A stretch of DNA of 16,215 bases from an uncultured Clostridium sp. (GTDB lineage Bacteria; Bacillota; Clostridia; TANB77; CAG-508), in assembly GCA_900555085.1 (NCBI GenBank), contig USJU01000024.1, positions 1 through 16,215 of the forward strand. The letters are read 5' to 3'. A program made the translations under genes and the position numbers. Positions 7,355 through 14,938 of this stretch are shown piece after piece. The notes under the pieces were generated by a model. The model was not told the DNA's origin, ran no database searches, and was given only the letters and a program-made list of their open reading frames with translations. Positions within the stretch are counted from its first letter, which is position 1, and the number at the start of each line of letters is the position of its first letter.

Positions 7355-8146
7355 ATGGACAATAGAAAAATAGGTGTATTTGATTCAGGAGTAGGTGGAC
7401 TAACAGTATTTTCTGAAATAATAAAACAACTTCCAAATGAAGATATAACATACATAGGAGATACTAAAAGATTTCCCTTTGGAAATAAATCCAAAGAAAG
7501 TATAATATCAATATCAAAACAAATTGTAAATTACCTAATATTGCAAGATGTAAAACTAATTGTAATAGCATGTGGAACAGCAACTAGCCAAGCATTAGAA
7601 GAACTTAAAAGAATATATAAAATACCAATTATTGGAATAATAGAACCAACAATAGAAAATTGTATAAAAGAAGATACGAAAAGTGTAGGAATAATAGCAA
7701 CAAAAGGAACAATAAGAAGCGGAGAATGGGAAAAACAAATAAAACAAAAGAACAATAATATAGAAACAATATCAATAGAAACACCACTACTAGCATCAAT
7801 GGCAGAAGAAGGCTGGACACAAAACGAAGTAGCCAAAGCGGCAATAAAAGAATATATGAAAGAATATAAAAACACACAAATAGAAAAATTAATACTAGGT
7901 TGCACACACTACCCATTATTCGAAAAAATAATAAAAGAAGAGTTAGGAGAAAAAATAGAAACAATAAATACAGGAGTACAAATGGCAAAATATTTAGAAA
8001 AATACCTAAAAGAAAACCAACTTGAAAACAAAAAAGAACACAAAGGAAAATACCAAATAAACCTAACAGACACAGAATGCAACTTCATAAACGTAGCAGA
8101 AAAACTACTAGGACAAAAAATAACAATAAACAAAATAGAATTGTAA
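7355..8146 (+). CDS. murI: Glutamate racemase
   Basis: 263 residues, the usual length. The N-terminal FDSGVGGLTV (residues 9-18) carries the catalytic-site Asp10/Ser11. IACGTATSQ holds the first catalytic Cys73, and LGCTHYPLF the second Cys183 with His185. The canonical ACNT is ACGT here, so the Asn after the cysteine is Gly, a change seen in some family members. The enzyme converts L- to D-glutamate for peptidoglycan in the cytoplasm. The start is ATG with CGGAGG 8 bases upstream and its own promoter. The 3' third is markedly richer in C-ending codons (AAC, TAC, TTC, CAC) and poorer in T than the neighbouring genes. Confidence 0.97.
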   Translation: MDNRKIGVFDSGVGGLTVFSEIIKQLPNEDITYIGDTKRFPFGNKSKESIISISKQIVNYLILQDVKLIVIACGTATSQALEELKRIYKIPIIGIIEPTIENCIKEDTKSVGIIATKGTIRSGEWEKQIKQKNNNIETISIETPLLASMAEEGWTQNEVAKAAIKEYMKEYKNTQIEKLILGCTHYPLFEKIIKEELGEKIETINTGVQMAKYLEKYLKENQLENKKEHKGKYQINLTDTECNFINVAEKLLGQKITINKIEL

Positions 8147-8149
8147 ATT

Positions 8150-8190
8150 GGGGACAGTCCCCCAGCCGACATTTTGTCGGATTGAGGGAC
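8150..8190. repeat. Double-hairpin palindromic element between murI and the HD-domain gene
   Basis: GGGGACAGTCCCC (8150-8162) is one palindrome and CCGACATTTTGTCGG (8166-8180) a second, followed by GAGGGAC. The GTCCC of the first (8157-8161) can alternatively pair with GGGAC at 8186-8190, enclosing the second hairpin. It looks like an intergenic REP-type element. It may also end murI transcription, although no T-run follows. Confidence 0.6.
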
Positions 8191-8201
8191 AGGCTTATAA
8201 T
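8174..8201 (+). promoter_or_regulatory. Possible promoter of the HD-domain gene
   Basis: TTGTCG (8174-8179), a 16-base spacer and a perfect TATAAT (8196-8201). The -35 lies in the right arm of the preceding hairpin. This leaves a ~55-base leader before the ATG at 8266. Confidence 0.5.
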
Positions 8202-8265
8202 AGTATTGCTATTTTTTGTAGATTATTGTAGAATATTTGTAGATTTTTAGATGGGAGAGTTAGTT

Positions 8266-8823
8266 ATGAGAGAAGAATTTTTAAATTTATTAAGAAGTGT
8301 TAATAGAGATGGAATGAGTGATTTATTAGATTTTATTGAAAATAAAACAGATTTTTTTAAAGCACCTGCTAGTACAAGGTTTCACGGTTCTTATGAAGGT
8401 GGTTTATTAGAACATAGTATGAAGGTTTATGAAATTTTAAAGCATAAAGTTGCAAATTGTATAGAAGATGTTGGAGCAACTGAAGATACAATTAAAATTA
8501 TTGCTTTATTACACGATATTTGCAAAGTTAATTTTTATAAAGTGGACTACAGAAATGCAAAGAATGCTAGAGGAGAATGGGAAAAGGTTCCTTATTATAC
8601 TGTAGATGACACAATTCCTTATGGGCATGGCGAAAAATCTGTTATGATGATTACAGAATATTTAAAACTTACCCCAGAGGAAAAATATTGTATTCGTTGG
8701 CATATGGGATTTACAGAACCAAAAGAACAATATAATACATTAGGAGCAGCTTTTAAAAAATATCCACTTGCATTATTATTACACGAAGCAGATTTGGAAG
8801 CTACATATTTGTATGATATTTAA
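8266..8823 (+). CDS. HD-domain phosphohydrolase
   Basis: 185 residues from the ATG at 8266, preferred over an in-frame ATG at 8251 because GGGAGA (8253-8258) is well placed only for the later start. Metal-binding HD-domain residues are visible: LLEH (H50), LLHDICK (H83-D84), PYGHGEKS (H121), RWHMG (H146) and a late EADLEA aspartate. RFHGSYEGGLLEHS resembles the HD domain of YhaM-type 3'-5' exonucleases, but no OB-fold nucleic-acid domain is present. The product is a stand-alone HD hydrolase of unknown substrate, probably a nucleotide or nucleic-acid phosphoesterase. trpS follows with its own promoter. Confidence 0.88.
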   Translation: MREEFLNLLRSVNRDGMSDLLDFIENKTDFFKAPASTRFHGSYEGGLLEHSMKVYEILKHKVANCIEDVGATEDTIKIIALLHDICKVNFYKVDYRNAKNARGEWEKVPYYTVDDTIPYGHGEKSVMMITEYLKLTPEEKYCIRWHMGFTEPKEQYNTLGAAFKKYPLALLLHEADLEATYLYDI

Positions 8824-8827
8824 AAAG

Positions 8828-8856
8828 TTGATAATATCAGTAAAAAATGGTATAAT
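8828..8856 (+). promoter_or_regulatory. Strong sigma-A-type promoter of trpS-obgE
   Basis: TTGATA, exact 17-base spacer, perfect TATAAT (8851-8856). The ATG is only 26 bases further on, so there is no room for a T-box or other leader riboswitch. Confidence 0.88.
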
Positions 8857-8881
8857 AGTACACGTGTAAAGGAGAATAATT

Positions 8882-9893
8882 ATGGAAAAGAAAGATAGAA
8901 TTGTAACTCGGAGATAGACCAACAGGAAGATTACATATAGGACATTATTTTGGATCATTACAAAATAGAGTGAAATTACAAGATGAATACGAAACTTTTG
9001 TACTTGTTGCAGATGTTCAAGCCTTAACAGATAATTTTAATAATCCAGAAAAAGTTCAAAGAAATGTTAAAGAAATTGTAATGGATAACTTAGCAGTGGG
9101 AGTAGAACCTAACAAAGCTACAATTTACTTACAATCTATGATTCCAGAAGTTGCAGAGCTTACAGTTTTTTATTCTAATTTAGTTACAGTTTCAAGATTA
9201 CAAAGAAATCCAACAGTAAAAACAGAAATTGCACAAAAAAGAGAATTATTTGGAGAAAGTGTTACATATGGATTTCTAGGGTATCCAGTTAGCCAAGCTG
9301 CCGATATCACAGCCTTAAACGGAACAATAGTACCAGTTGGAGAAGACCAACTTCCGTTAATTGAACAATGTAGAGAAATTGTAAGAAAATTTAATAGTAT
9401 ATATGGAGAAACATTATTAGAACCAAAAGCCGTTTTATCAAATGCTAAAAGAATAAAAGGATTAGATGGAAATGAAAAAATGGGAAAATCTTTAGGAAAT
9501 GCTATATATTTATCAGACTCAGATGAAGAAATAACAAGAAAAGTTATGAGTGCTGTAACAGACCCTGCAAGAATAAAAAAAGATGATCCAGGAAATCCTG
9601 ATATTTGTATGGTTTCATATTATCATAAATTATTTACAAAAAATGAAGATGAATTAAATGCAGTAATGGAAGAATGTAGAACAGGAAAACGTGGATGTGT
9701 TGCATGTAAAAAAGAATTAATAAAAAATATAATTACAGAATTAGAACCAATTAGAGAAAAAAGAAGATATTATGAAGAAAGACCAGAATTAGTACGTGAA
9801 ATTTTAATGGATGGAACTAAACATGCAAGAGAAATAGCAAAAGAAAATATGGCGAGAATTAAGGAGGCCATGAAGTTAAATTATTTTGATTAA
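8882..9893 (+). CDS. trpS: Tryptophanyl-tRNA synthetase, interrupted by a +1 frame change at CGG
   Basis: Start ATG 8882 with AAAGGAGA 8 bases upstream, immediately behind a strong promoter. Frame 1 encodes MEKKDRIVT and then meets CGG AGA TAG (stop 8915-8917). Skipping C8909 gives GGA and continues G-D-R-P-T-G-R-L-H-I-G-H-Y-F-G-S-L to 9893. This makes a 336-residue protein, normal for the TGDRPTG class of TrpS found in Clostridia and lactobacilli. HIGH is present as HIGH at about residue 19, the KMSKS loop as GNEKMGKSLGNA, and AQAADITAL before it. The enzyme charges tRNA-Trp. A start at the GTG at 8970 would remove the HIGH motif and give an inactive protein. Apart from the one extra base the gene is undamaged. 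obgE follows after 14 bases in the same operon. Confidence 0.93.
8909..8912 (+). other. CGGA frameshift point in trpS
   Basis: Codons GTA ACT CGG AGA TAG in frame; removal of C8909 gives GTA ACT GGA GAT AGA CCA (V-T-G-D-R-P). There is no homopolymer here, unlike the usual site of sequencing indels. The shift must fall after 8904, because the +1 frame contains TAA at 8904-8906. Confidence 0.8.
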
Positions 9894-9907
9894 GAAAGGA
9901 GAGTTAT

Positions 9908-11182
9908 ATGTTTACAGATTATGCAAAAATAACAGTAAAATCTGGTGATGGCGGAAATGGTGCAGCAACTTTTAGAAGAGAAAAATATGTTGCTGCCGGT
10001 GGACCAGACGGTGGAGATGGAGGAAAAGGCGGAAATGTATATTTCGTTGTTGATCCAGACTCAAATACCTTAGTAGATTTCAGATTTAAGAAAAAATTTA
10101 AAGCTCAAAATGGCGAAAATGGTAGTGGTTCAAACTGTTATGGAAAGAGCGGAGAAAGTATTTATATAAAGGTACCAAGAGGAACAATTATAAAAGATGC
10201 TCAAACAGGACAAGTTGTAGCAGATTTATCTGAAATAGGTCAACAAGAACTTGTATTGCCAGGAGGAAGAGGTGGAAAAGGAAATTCACACTTTGCAACA
10301 GCTACAAGACAAGCTCCTCATTTTGCACAAGGTGGAGAAAAAGGAATTGAAAAAGAACTAATTTTAGAGTTGAAACTATTAGCAGATGTAGGATTGCTGG
10401 GATTTCCAAGTGTAGGAAAATCAACACTTTTATCTGTTGTATCTTCTGCAAAACCAAAAATAGCAGCATATCACTTTACTACATTAGAACCAAATTTAGG
10501 AGTTGTAAAAACAAAACACGGAGATAGCTTTGTAATGGCAGATATTCCAGGAATTATAGAAGGTGCTAGCGAAGGAGTAGGACTTGGAATACAATTTTTA
10601 AGACATGTTGAAAGAACACGACTATTATTGCATATTATAGATGTTTCAGGAATGGAAGGAAGAAATCCGGTAGAAGACTTTTATGCTATAAATGCAGAGC
10701 TAAAAAAATATAGTGAAAAATTAGCATCAAGAAAACAAATTATAGTTGCAAACAAAATAGATAGTATGCAAGATGAAAGTTTATATAAAGAATTAGAAGA
10801 ATTAGCTAAAAAAGAAAACTTAGAAATATATAAAATATCAGCAGCAACAAAACAAGGTGTAGACGAATTAATGGACGTTGTTGCTAAAGAATTAAAAGAA
10901 CTTCCAAAAGAAGAACTAATAGATTATGAAGATAGAAAAGTATATACTCTTGAAGAAGAAAAAGAAGGATTTGAAATAACAAGAGAAAAAGACATGTGGG
11001 TTGTAGATGGACCTTCAGTACAACGATTAATGTCAAGAGTAAACTTAGAAGACAATGAATCTATGTACTATTTCCAAAAGAATTTAGATGCATTAGGAGT
11101 AAATGCAGCACTTAAAAAAGCTGGTGTAAAAGAAGGAGATACAGTAAGAGTTGTAGACTGGGAACTAGAATGGTATGATTAA
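9908..11182 (+). CDS. obgE: Obg family GTPase
   Basis: 424 residues with the three Obg domains. The glycine-rich Obg fold (about 1-158) includes GGPDGGDGGKGG and LPGGRGGKGN. The G domain (about 159-330) has G1 GFPSVGKST, G3 DIPGIIEGA, G4 NKID and G5 SAAT. The C-terminal OCT domain (about 345-424) is the Gram-positive extension. The protein is an essential GTPase that associates with the 50S subunit and links ribosome assembly to growth and stress state. The start is ATG with AAAGGAGAG 6-7 bases upstream, 14 bases after trpS, so it depends on the trpS promoter; polarity from the trpS frame break would affect it. Confidence 0.97.
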   Translation: MFTDYAKITVKSGDGGNGAATFRREKYVAAGGPDGGDGGKGGNVYFVVDPDSNTLVDFRFKKKFKAQNGENGSGSNCYGKSGESIYIKVPRGTIIKDAQTGQVVADLSEIGQQELVLPGGRGGKGNSHFATATRQAPHFAQGGEKGIEKELILELKLLADVGLLGFPSVGKSTLLSVVSSAKPKIAAYHFTTLEPNLGVVKTKHGDSFVMADIPGIIEGASEGVGLGIQFLRHVERTRLLLHIIDVSGMEGRNPVEDFYAINAELKKYSEKLASRKQIIVANKIDSMQDESLYKELEELAKKENLEIYKISAATKQGVDELMDVVAKELKELPKEELIDYEDRKVYTLEEEKEGFEITREKDMWVVDGPSVQRLMSRVNLEDNESMYYFQKNLDALGVNAALKKAGVKEGDTVRVVDWELEWYD

Positions 11183-11192
11183 AAAATAACAC

Positions 11193-11220
11193 TTTCCATA
11201 AAATTCGCATAATATATACT
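11193..11220 (+). promoter_or_regulatory. Possible promoter of the small cysteine-rich membrane protein gene
   Basis: TTTCCA (11193-11198), a 16-base spacer and TATACT (11215-11220). It is followed by a small hairpin, ACACC-GCAA-GGTGT (11222-11235), with a GNRA-type tetraloop right before the RBS. The hairpin could stabilise the 5' end of the transcript. Confidence 0.45.
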
Positions 11221-11254
11221 AACACCGCAAGGTGTGGTTGGAGGTGGATTTATA

Positions 11255-11488
11255 ATGGAAGAATGTGGAAAAAGCAAAAATAAATGTAAATGCTTATCAA
11301 TAGTATTTGGTGTTTTAACAGCTTTATTTTTAGGAGTTATAGGAACAATAATAGGAACAGTATTTGCAGAAACAATACTTGCAGCATTATCAGCAGTAAT
11401 AGTTTTAGCAATAGTTCTAGGAGTACTAGCAATAATAGTAGGATTTTTAATTTTATGTTCTTGTAAAAGAAAAAATTGCTGTTATTAA
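11255..11488 (+). CDS. Small two-helix membrane protein with cysteine-rich ends
   Basis: 77 residues from the ATG at 11255, chosen for GGAGGT (11240-11245) 9 bases upstream; an upstream GTG at 11234 overlaps that RBS. The N-terminus MEECGKSKNKCKC is cysteine- and lysine-rich. Two long hydrophobic helices (about residues 14-36 and 40-65) are linked by AETILAALS, and the tail is CSCKRKNCCY. Cysteines therefore lie at both ends, probably on the same side of the membrane. I do not recognise the family; small Cys-capped hairpins like this are common, uncharacterised proteins in gut Clostridia. It has its own weak promoter and is closed by the terminator at 11542. Confidence 0.75.
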   Translation: MEECGKSKNKCKCLSIVFGVLTALFLGVIGTIIGTVFAETILAALSAVIVLAIVLGVLAIIVGFLILCSCKRKNCCY

Positions 11489-11541
11489 CAAATAAGAGCA
11501 ACCAATGGTTACAAAATACAACAAATATAGAAATTGCAAAA

Positions 11542-11569
11542 GGCGGTCATTGACCGCCTAAATTTTTTT
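11542..11569 (+). terminator. GGCGGTC palindrome used as a rho-independent terminator
   Basis: GGCGGTC-ATT-GACCGCC (11542-11558), then TAAA and seven T. The 17-base palindrome is the exact reverse complement of 15615-15631, so a dispersed repeat appears to serve as a terminator. Confidence 0.85.
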
Positions 11570-11590
11570 GCAAAAATTCCCATAAAAATA

Positions 11591-11619
11591 TTGAAAAAAA
11601 AACACTATAATAGTATAAT
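11591..11619 (+). promoter_or_regulatory. Sigma-A-type promoter of the glycosyltransferase-thrS operon
   Basis: TTGAAA (11591-11596), exact 17-base spacer, TATAAT (11614-11619). A second TATAAT at 11606-11611 is too close to this -35. The untranslated leader is about 55 bases, too short for a T-box. Confidence 0.8.
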
Positions 11620-11680
11620 AGTAAAAGTGGGAAAATAGTATATAATAAGAAAAATAAAAAATAATTAAGAGAGGTAAAAA

Positions 11681-12946
11681 ATGGAGTTTTTATATGTAAT
11701 CCAACAAGCCATAATTTGGATATTAACTATATTCTGGTTATACCAAGTAATGGTAAGTGTATGTTCGCTAGTAAAATTGAAAGACAAACCATTAAAAATT
11801 AAAAAAGATCACAAATTTATGGCAATTATACCAGCACATAACGAAGAAAGTGTAGTTGCAAATTTAGTAGAAAGTTTAAAAAATCAAGAATATCCAAAAG
11901 AACTAATAGATATTTATGTTATTGCAGATAACTGTACAGATAACACAGCACAAGTAGCAAAAGAGGCTGGCGCTATTGTATATGAAAGATTTGATAGCAC
12001 TAGAAAAACAAAAGGATATGCTTTGCAATGGTTTTTAAAACAAAAAATTGAAGAAAATGCAGATTATGATGCTTTCTTTATATTTGATGCAGATAATATT
12101 GTAGACAAAAACTTTACAAAAAATATGAATAAAAAATTATGCCAAGGTGAAGATGTAGTTCAAGGCTATAGAGATATAAAAAATCCAACAGATAACTGGA
12201 TAACAGGAGGATATGCTTTATTCTATTGGATGATGCATAGATTATATCATTTATCTAGATATAATTTAGGACTTTCTGCATTATTAAATGGAACAGGATT
12301 TATGGTAAGATTTGATGTAATTAAACCAGAAGGATGGAATACAGAAACTCTTACAGAAGACATAGAATTTTCTTTAAAAAGAATTATAGCAGGAAGCAAA
12401 GTTGGATGGGCAACAGATGCAATAGTATATGATGAACAACCAACAGGATTTAAACAATCTTGGTCACAACGTTCTAGATGGACAGTAGGTCATATTCAAT
12501 GTATGCAAAAATATACAGGAAGACTAATAAATGGAATAAAAGAACATAAAGATTTAAAAAGTATAGATGGATTTTTATATATAATTGGAAGTATACCAAT
12601 GTTTATAACAACACTTGCATTACTTGCAATAAATATGTTTATATACTTAGCAGATCAAATGACAGGAGCAGAATTATTATTAAATTATGCAATGTATATT
12701 GTTCCAACATTTTTCTTGCCAATATTACTTGCAGTATTTATAATGAAATTAGATGGAAGACCAATAAAACCTATGATAAAACAAATATTGTGTTATCCAA
12801 TATTTATGGCAACTTGGCTTGCGATAAACTTTAAATGTTTATTTAAAAGAGAAACAACTTGGGAAAAAATTGAGCATAATAGAGACATAAAAATTACAGA
12901 CGTAAATAAAGTTACAACTGTAGATACAGTTGAAGTTAAAGAATAA
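11681..12946 (+). CDS. Processive family-2 glycosyltransferase, membrane bound
   Basis: 421 residues. One N-terminal membrane helix (about 8-30) is followed by a GT2 catalytic domain. IIPAHNEE (49-56) and ADNCTDNT (82-89) bind the nucleotide-sugar, FDADN (135-139) is the DxD metal site, TED (225-227) is the catalytic-base region and QRSRW (263-267) is the Q/RxxRW acceptor motif of processive synthases. Three or four C-terminal helices (about 300-325, 335-356, 366-386) would form the export channel. The layout is that of hyaluronan/chitin/poly-N-acetylglucosamine synthases (HasA, NodC, IcaA class); the polymer cannot be told from the sequence. There is no partner such as IcaB or BcsB nearby. 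The start is ATG with AGAGAGGT 6 bases upstream. thrS follows after 27 bases with no promoter of its own. Confidence 0.9.
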   Translation: MEFLYVIQQAIIWILTIFWLYQVMVSVCSLVKLKDKPLKIKKDHKFMAIIPAHNEESVVANLVESLKNQEYPKELIDIYVIADNCTDNTAQVAKEAGAIVYERFDSTRKTKGYALQWFLKQKIEENADYDAFFIFDADNIVDKNFTKNMNKKLCQGEDVVQGYRDIKNPTDNWITGGYALFYWMMHRLYHLSRYNLGLSALLNGTGFMVRFDVIKPEGWNTETLTEDIEFSLKRIIAGSKVGWATDAIVYDEQPTGFKQSWSQRSRWTVGHIQCMQKYTGRLINGIKEHKDLKSIDGFLYIIGSIPMFITTLALLAINMFIYLADQMTGAELLLNYAMYIVPTFFLPILLAVFIMKLDGRPIKPMIKQILCYPIFMATWLAINFKCLFKRETTWEKIEHNRDIKITDVNKVTTVDTVEVKE

Positions 12947-12973
12947 GCACCAAGAAACACAGGAGGAATATAT

Positions 12974-14899
12974 ATGATTAAAATTACATTAAAAGACAAT
13001 TCTATAATAGAGGTTGAAAAAGGAACATCTATTATAGAATTAGCAAAAAAAATTAGTGAAGGGTTAGCTAGAATGGCAACTTGCGGAAAAGTTAATGGAG
13101 AGGTAAAGGACTTAAGATATGAACTAAATGAAGATTGCAATGTGAGTATAGAAACTTTTGAAAGCAGTTTAGAAGGAAAACAAGCTTATTGGCATACAAC
13201 ATCTCATATTATGGCACAAGCCGTAAAAAGACTATTTCCAAAAGTTAAATTTGCAATAGGACCAAGTATAGAAAAAGGATTTTACTATGATTTTGATGTA
13301 GAAAAACCATTCACAGATGAAGATAAAGCAAATATTGAAGCTGAAATGAAAAAAATAATAAAAGAAGATATTGAAATAGAAAAGTTTGTACTTCCAAAAG
13401 AAGAAGCTTTAAATTTAATGGATGGACAACCTTATAAACAAGAATTAATTGAGGAACTACCCGATGGCGAAGAAATTAGCTTTTATAAACAAGGTGATTT
13501 CACAGACTTATGTGCAGGACCTCATTTAATGAAAACAGGAAAAGTTAAAGCTGTTAAAATATTATCTTCTTCAGGAGCATATTGGAGAGGCGATGAAAAA
13601 AATAAAATGCTACAAAGAATTTATGCAATTTCATTCCCTAAAGCAAGTCAAGTAGAAGAATATTTAGCAGAATTAGAAGAAATAAGACAACGTGACCATA
13701 GAAAACTTGGAAAAGACTTAGAATTATTTATGACACACAAATTAGTAGGTTCAGGACTTCCAATGTATTTACCAAATGGAGCAACAGTAAGAAGATTATT
13801 AGAAAGATATATTCAAGACAAAGAAATAGAAAAGGGATACAAACATGTATATACACCATCAATGGCAAATACGGAATTGTATAAAGTTTCAGGACATTGG
13901 GACCACTACAGTGAAGACATGTTCCCAAGAATGAAAATGGACAATGAAGAAATGGTATTAAGACCTATGAATTGCCCACACCATATGTTAATTTACAAAA
14001 ACAAAATGCATTCATACAGAGATCTACCAATAAGAATAGGAGAACTTGCACATGACTTTAGATATGAAGATAGTGGAAGTGTTTGCGGACTTGAAAGAGT
14101 ACGTGAAATGTGCCAAAATGATGCACATCTTTTTGTTAGACCAGATCAAATAAAAGAAGAATTTGGAAAAGTTGTTGAGCTAATATTATCTGTATATAAA
14201 GATTTTGGATTTAAAGATTATGAATTTAGATTATCTTTAAGAGATAAAAATGACAAAGAAAAATACTTTGATGATGATGAAATGTGGGAGAATGCAGAAG
14301 GACAATTAAGAGAAATATTAACAGAACTTAAAGTTCCATTCTATGAGGCAGAAGGAGAAGCAGCATTTTACGGACCAAAATTAGATGTTCAATTAAAATC
14401 TGCAGTAGGACACGATGTTACAGTTTCAACATGTCAATTAGACTTTTTATTACCAGAAAAATTCAAACTAGAATATATTGGAGAAGATGGAGAAAAACAT
14501 AGACCAGTAGTTATTCATAGAGCTATATTAGGAACATTAGATAGATTTATGTGTTTCTTAATAGAAGAAACAAAAGGAGCATTCCCATTATGGCTTGCAC
14601 CAACACAAGTAAAAATATTACCAATTACAGATGCACAACACGAATATGCACAAGGAATAGAAGAAAAATTAAGAAAAATGAAAGTAAGAGTTGTGTTAGA
14701 CGATAGAAACGAAAAAGTTGGTTATAAAATACGTGAGGCACAATTAGAAAAAGTTCCATATATGATAGTTGTTGGAGCAAAAGAAGCTGAACAAAATAAA
14801 GTAGCAGTTCGTTCAAGAGAAACAGGAGACATAGGTCAAATGACACAAGAAGAATTTTTTAGTAAAATTCAAGAAGAAATAGAAAACAAAGTAAGATAA
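12974..14899 (+). CDS. thrS: Threonyl-tRNA synthetase
   Basis: 641 residues, full length. There is an N-terminal TGS domain (about 1-62). The editing domain has HTTSH (H74, H78) and DLCAGPH (C180, H184). The class II catalytic core has RPMNCPHH (zinc ligand C334) and later YGPKLDVQL and HRAILGTLDRF. The C-terminal anticodon-binding domain is about 540-641. It charges tRNA-Thr and clears mischarged Ser. AGGAGG lies 7 bases before ATG. No T-box leader is present in the 27-base gap, so the gene is read from the glycosyltransferase promoter, an uncommon pairing. A strong shared terminator follows. Confidence 0.98.
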   Translation: MIKITLKDNSIIEVEKGTSIIELAKKISEGLARMATCGKVNGEVKDLRYELNEDCNVSIETFESSLEGKQAYWHTTSHIMAQAVKRLFPKVKFAIGPSIEKGFYYDFDVEKPFTDEDKANIEAEMKKIIKEDIEIEKFVLPKEEALNLMDGQPYKQELIEELPDGEEISFYKQGDFTDLCAGPHLMKTGKVKAVKILSSSGAYWRGDEKNKMLQRIYAISFPKASQVEEYLAELEEIRQRDHRKLGKDLELFMTHKLVGSGLPMYLPNGATVRRLLERYIQDKEIEKGYKHVYTPSMANTELYKVSGHWDHYSEDMFPRMKMDNEEMVLRPMNCPHHMLIYKNKMHSYRDLPIRIGELAHDFRYEDSGSVCGLERVREMCQNDAHLFVRPDQIKEEFGKVVELILSVYKDFGFKDYEFRLSLRDKNDKEKYFDDDEMWENAEGQLREILTELKVPFYEAEGEAAFYGPKLDVQLKSAVGHDVTVSTCQLDFLLPEKFKLEYIGEDGEKHRPVVIHRAILGTLDRFMCFLIEETKGAFPLWLAPTQVKILPITDAQHEYAQGIEEKLRKMKVRVVLDDRNEKVGYKIREAQLEKVPYMIVVGAKEAEQNKVAVRSRETGDIGQMTQEEFFSKIQEEIENKVR

Positions 14900-14902
14900 A
14901 TA

Positions 14903-14938
14903 AAAAACGATTATAGACTACAATCTATAATCGTTTTT
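14903..14938. terminator. Bidirectional terminator shared by thrS and smpB
   Basis: A perfect 15-bp stem (14903-14917 with 14924-14938, loop CTACAA) that begins with A5 and ends with T5. The smpB stop codon lies in the loop and its last codons form one arm. Confidence 0.93.

Noticed and set aside
8217..8243. Three copies of TTGTAGA before the HD-domain gene
   Set aside because: Short, unevenly spaced (9 and 11 bases) and AT-rich; no known site type fits.
8970..9893. trpS starting at the GTG at 8970 as a shorter complete gene
   Set aside because: It would lack the HIGH motif and the ATP-binding N-terminus. The sequence between 8910 and 8970 clearly codes for the conserved TrpS start, and the only proper RBS is before 8882.
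12947..12973. T-box riboswitch upstream of thrS or trpS
   Set aside because: Gaps of 27 bases before thrS and about 25 transcribed bases before trpS cannot hold a T-box; no specifier stem or T-box core is seen.
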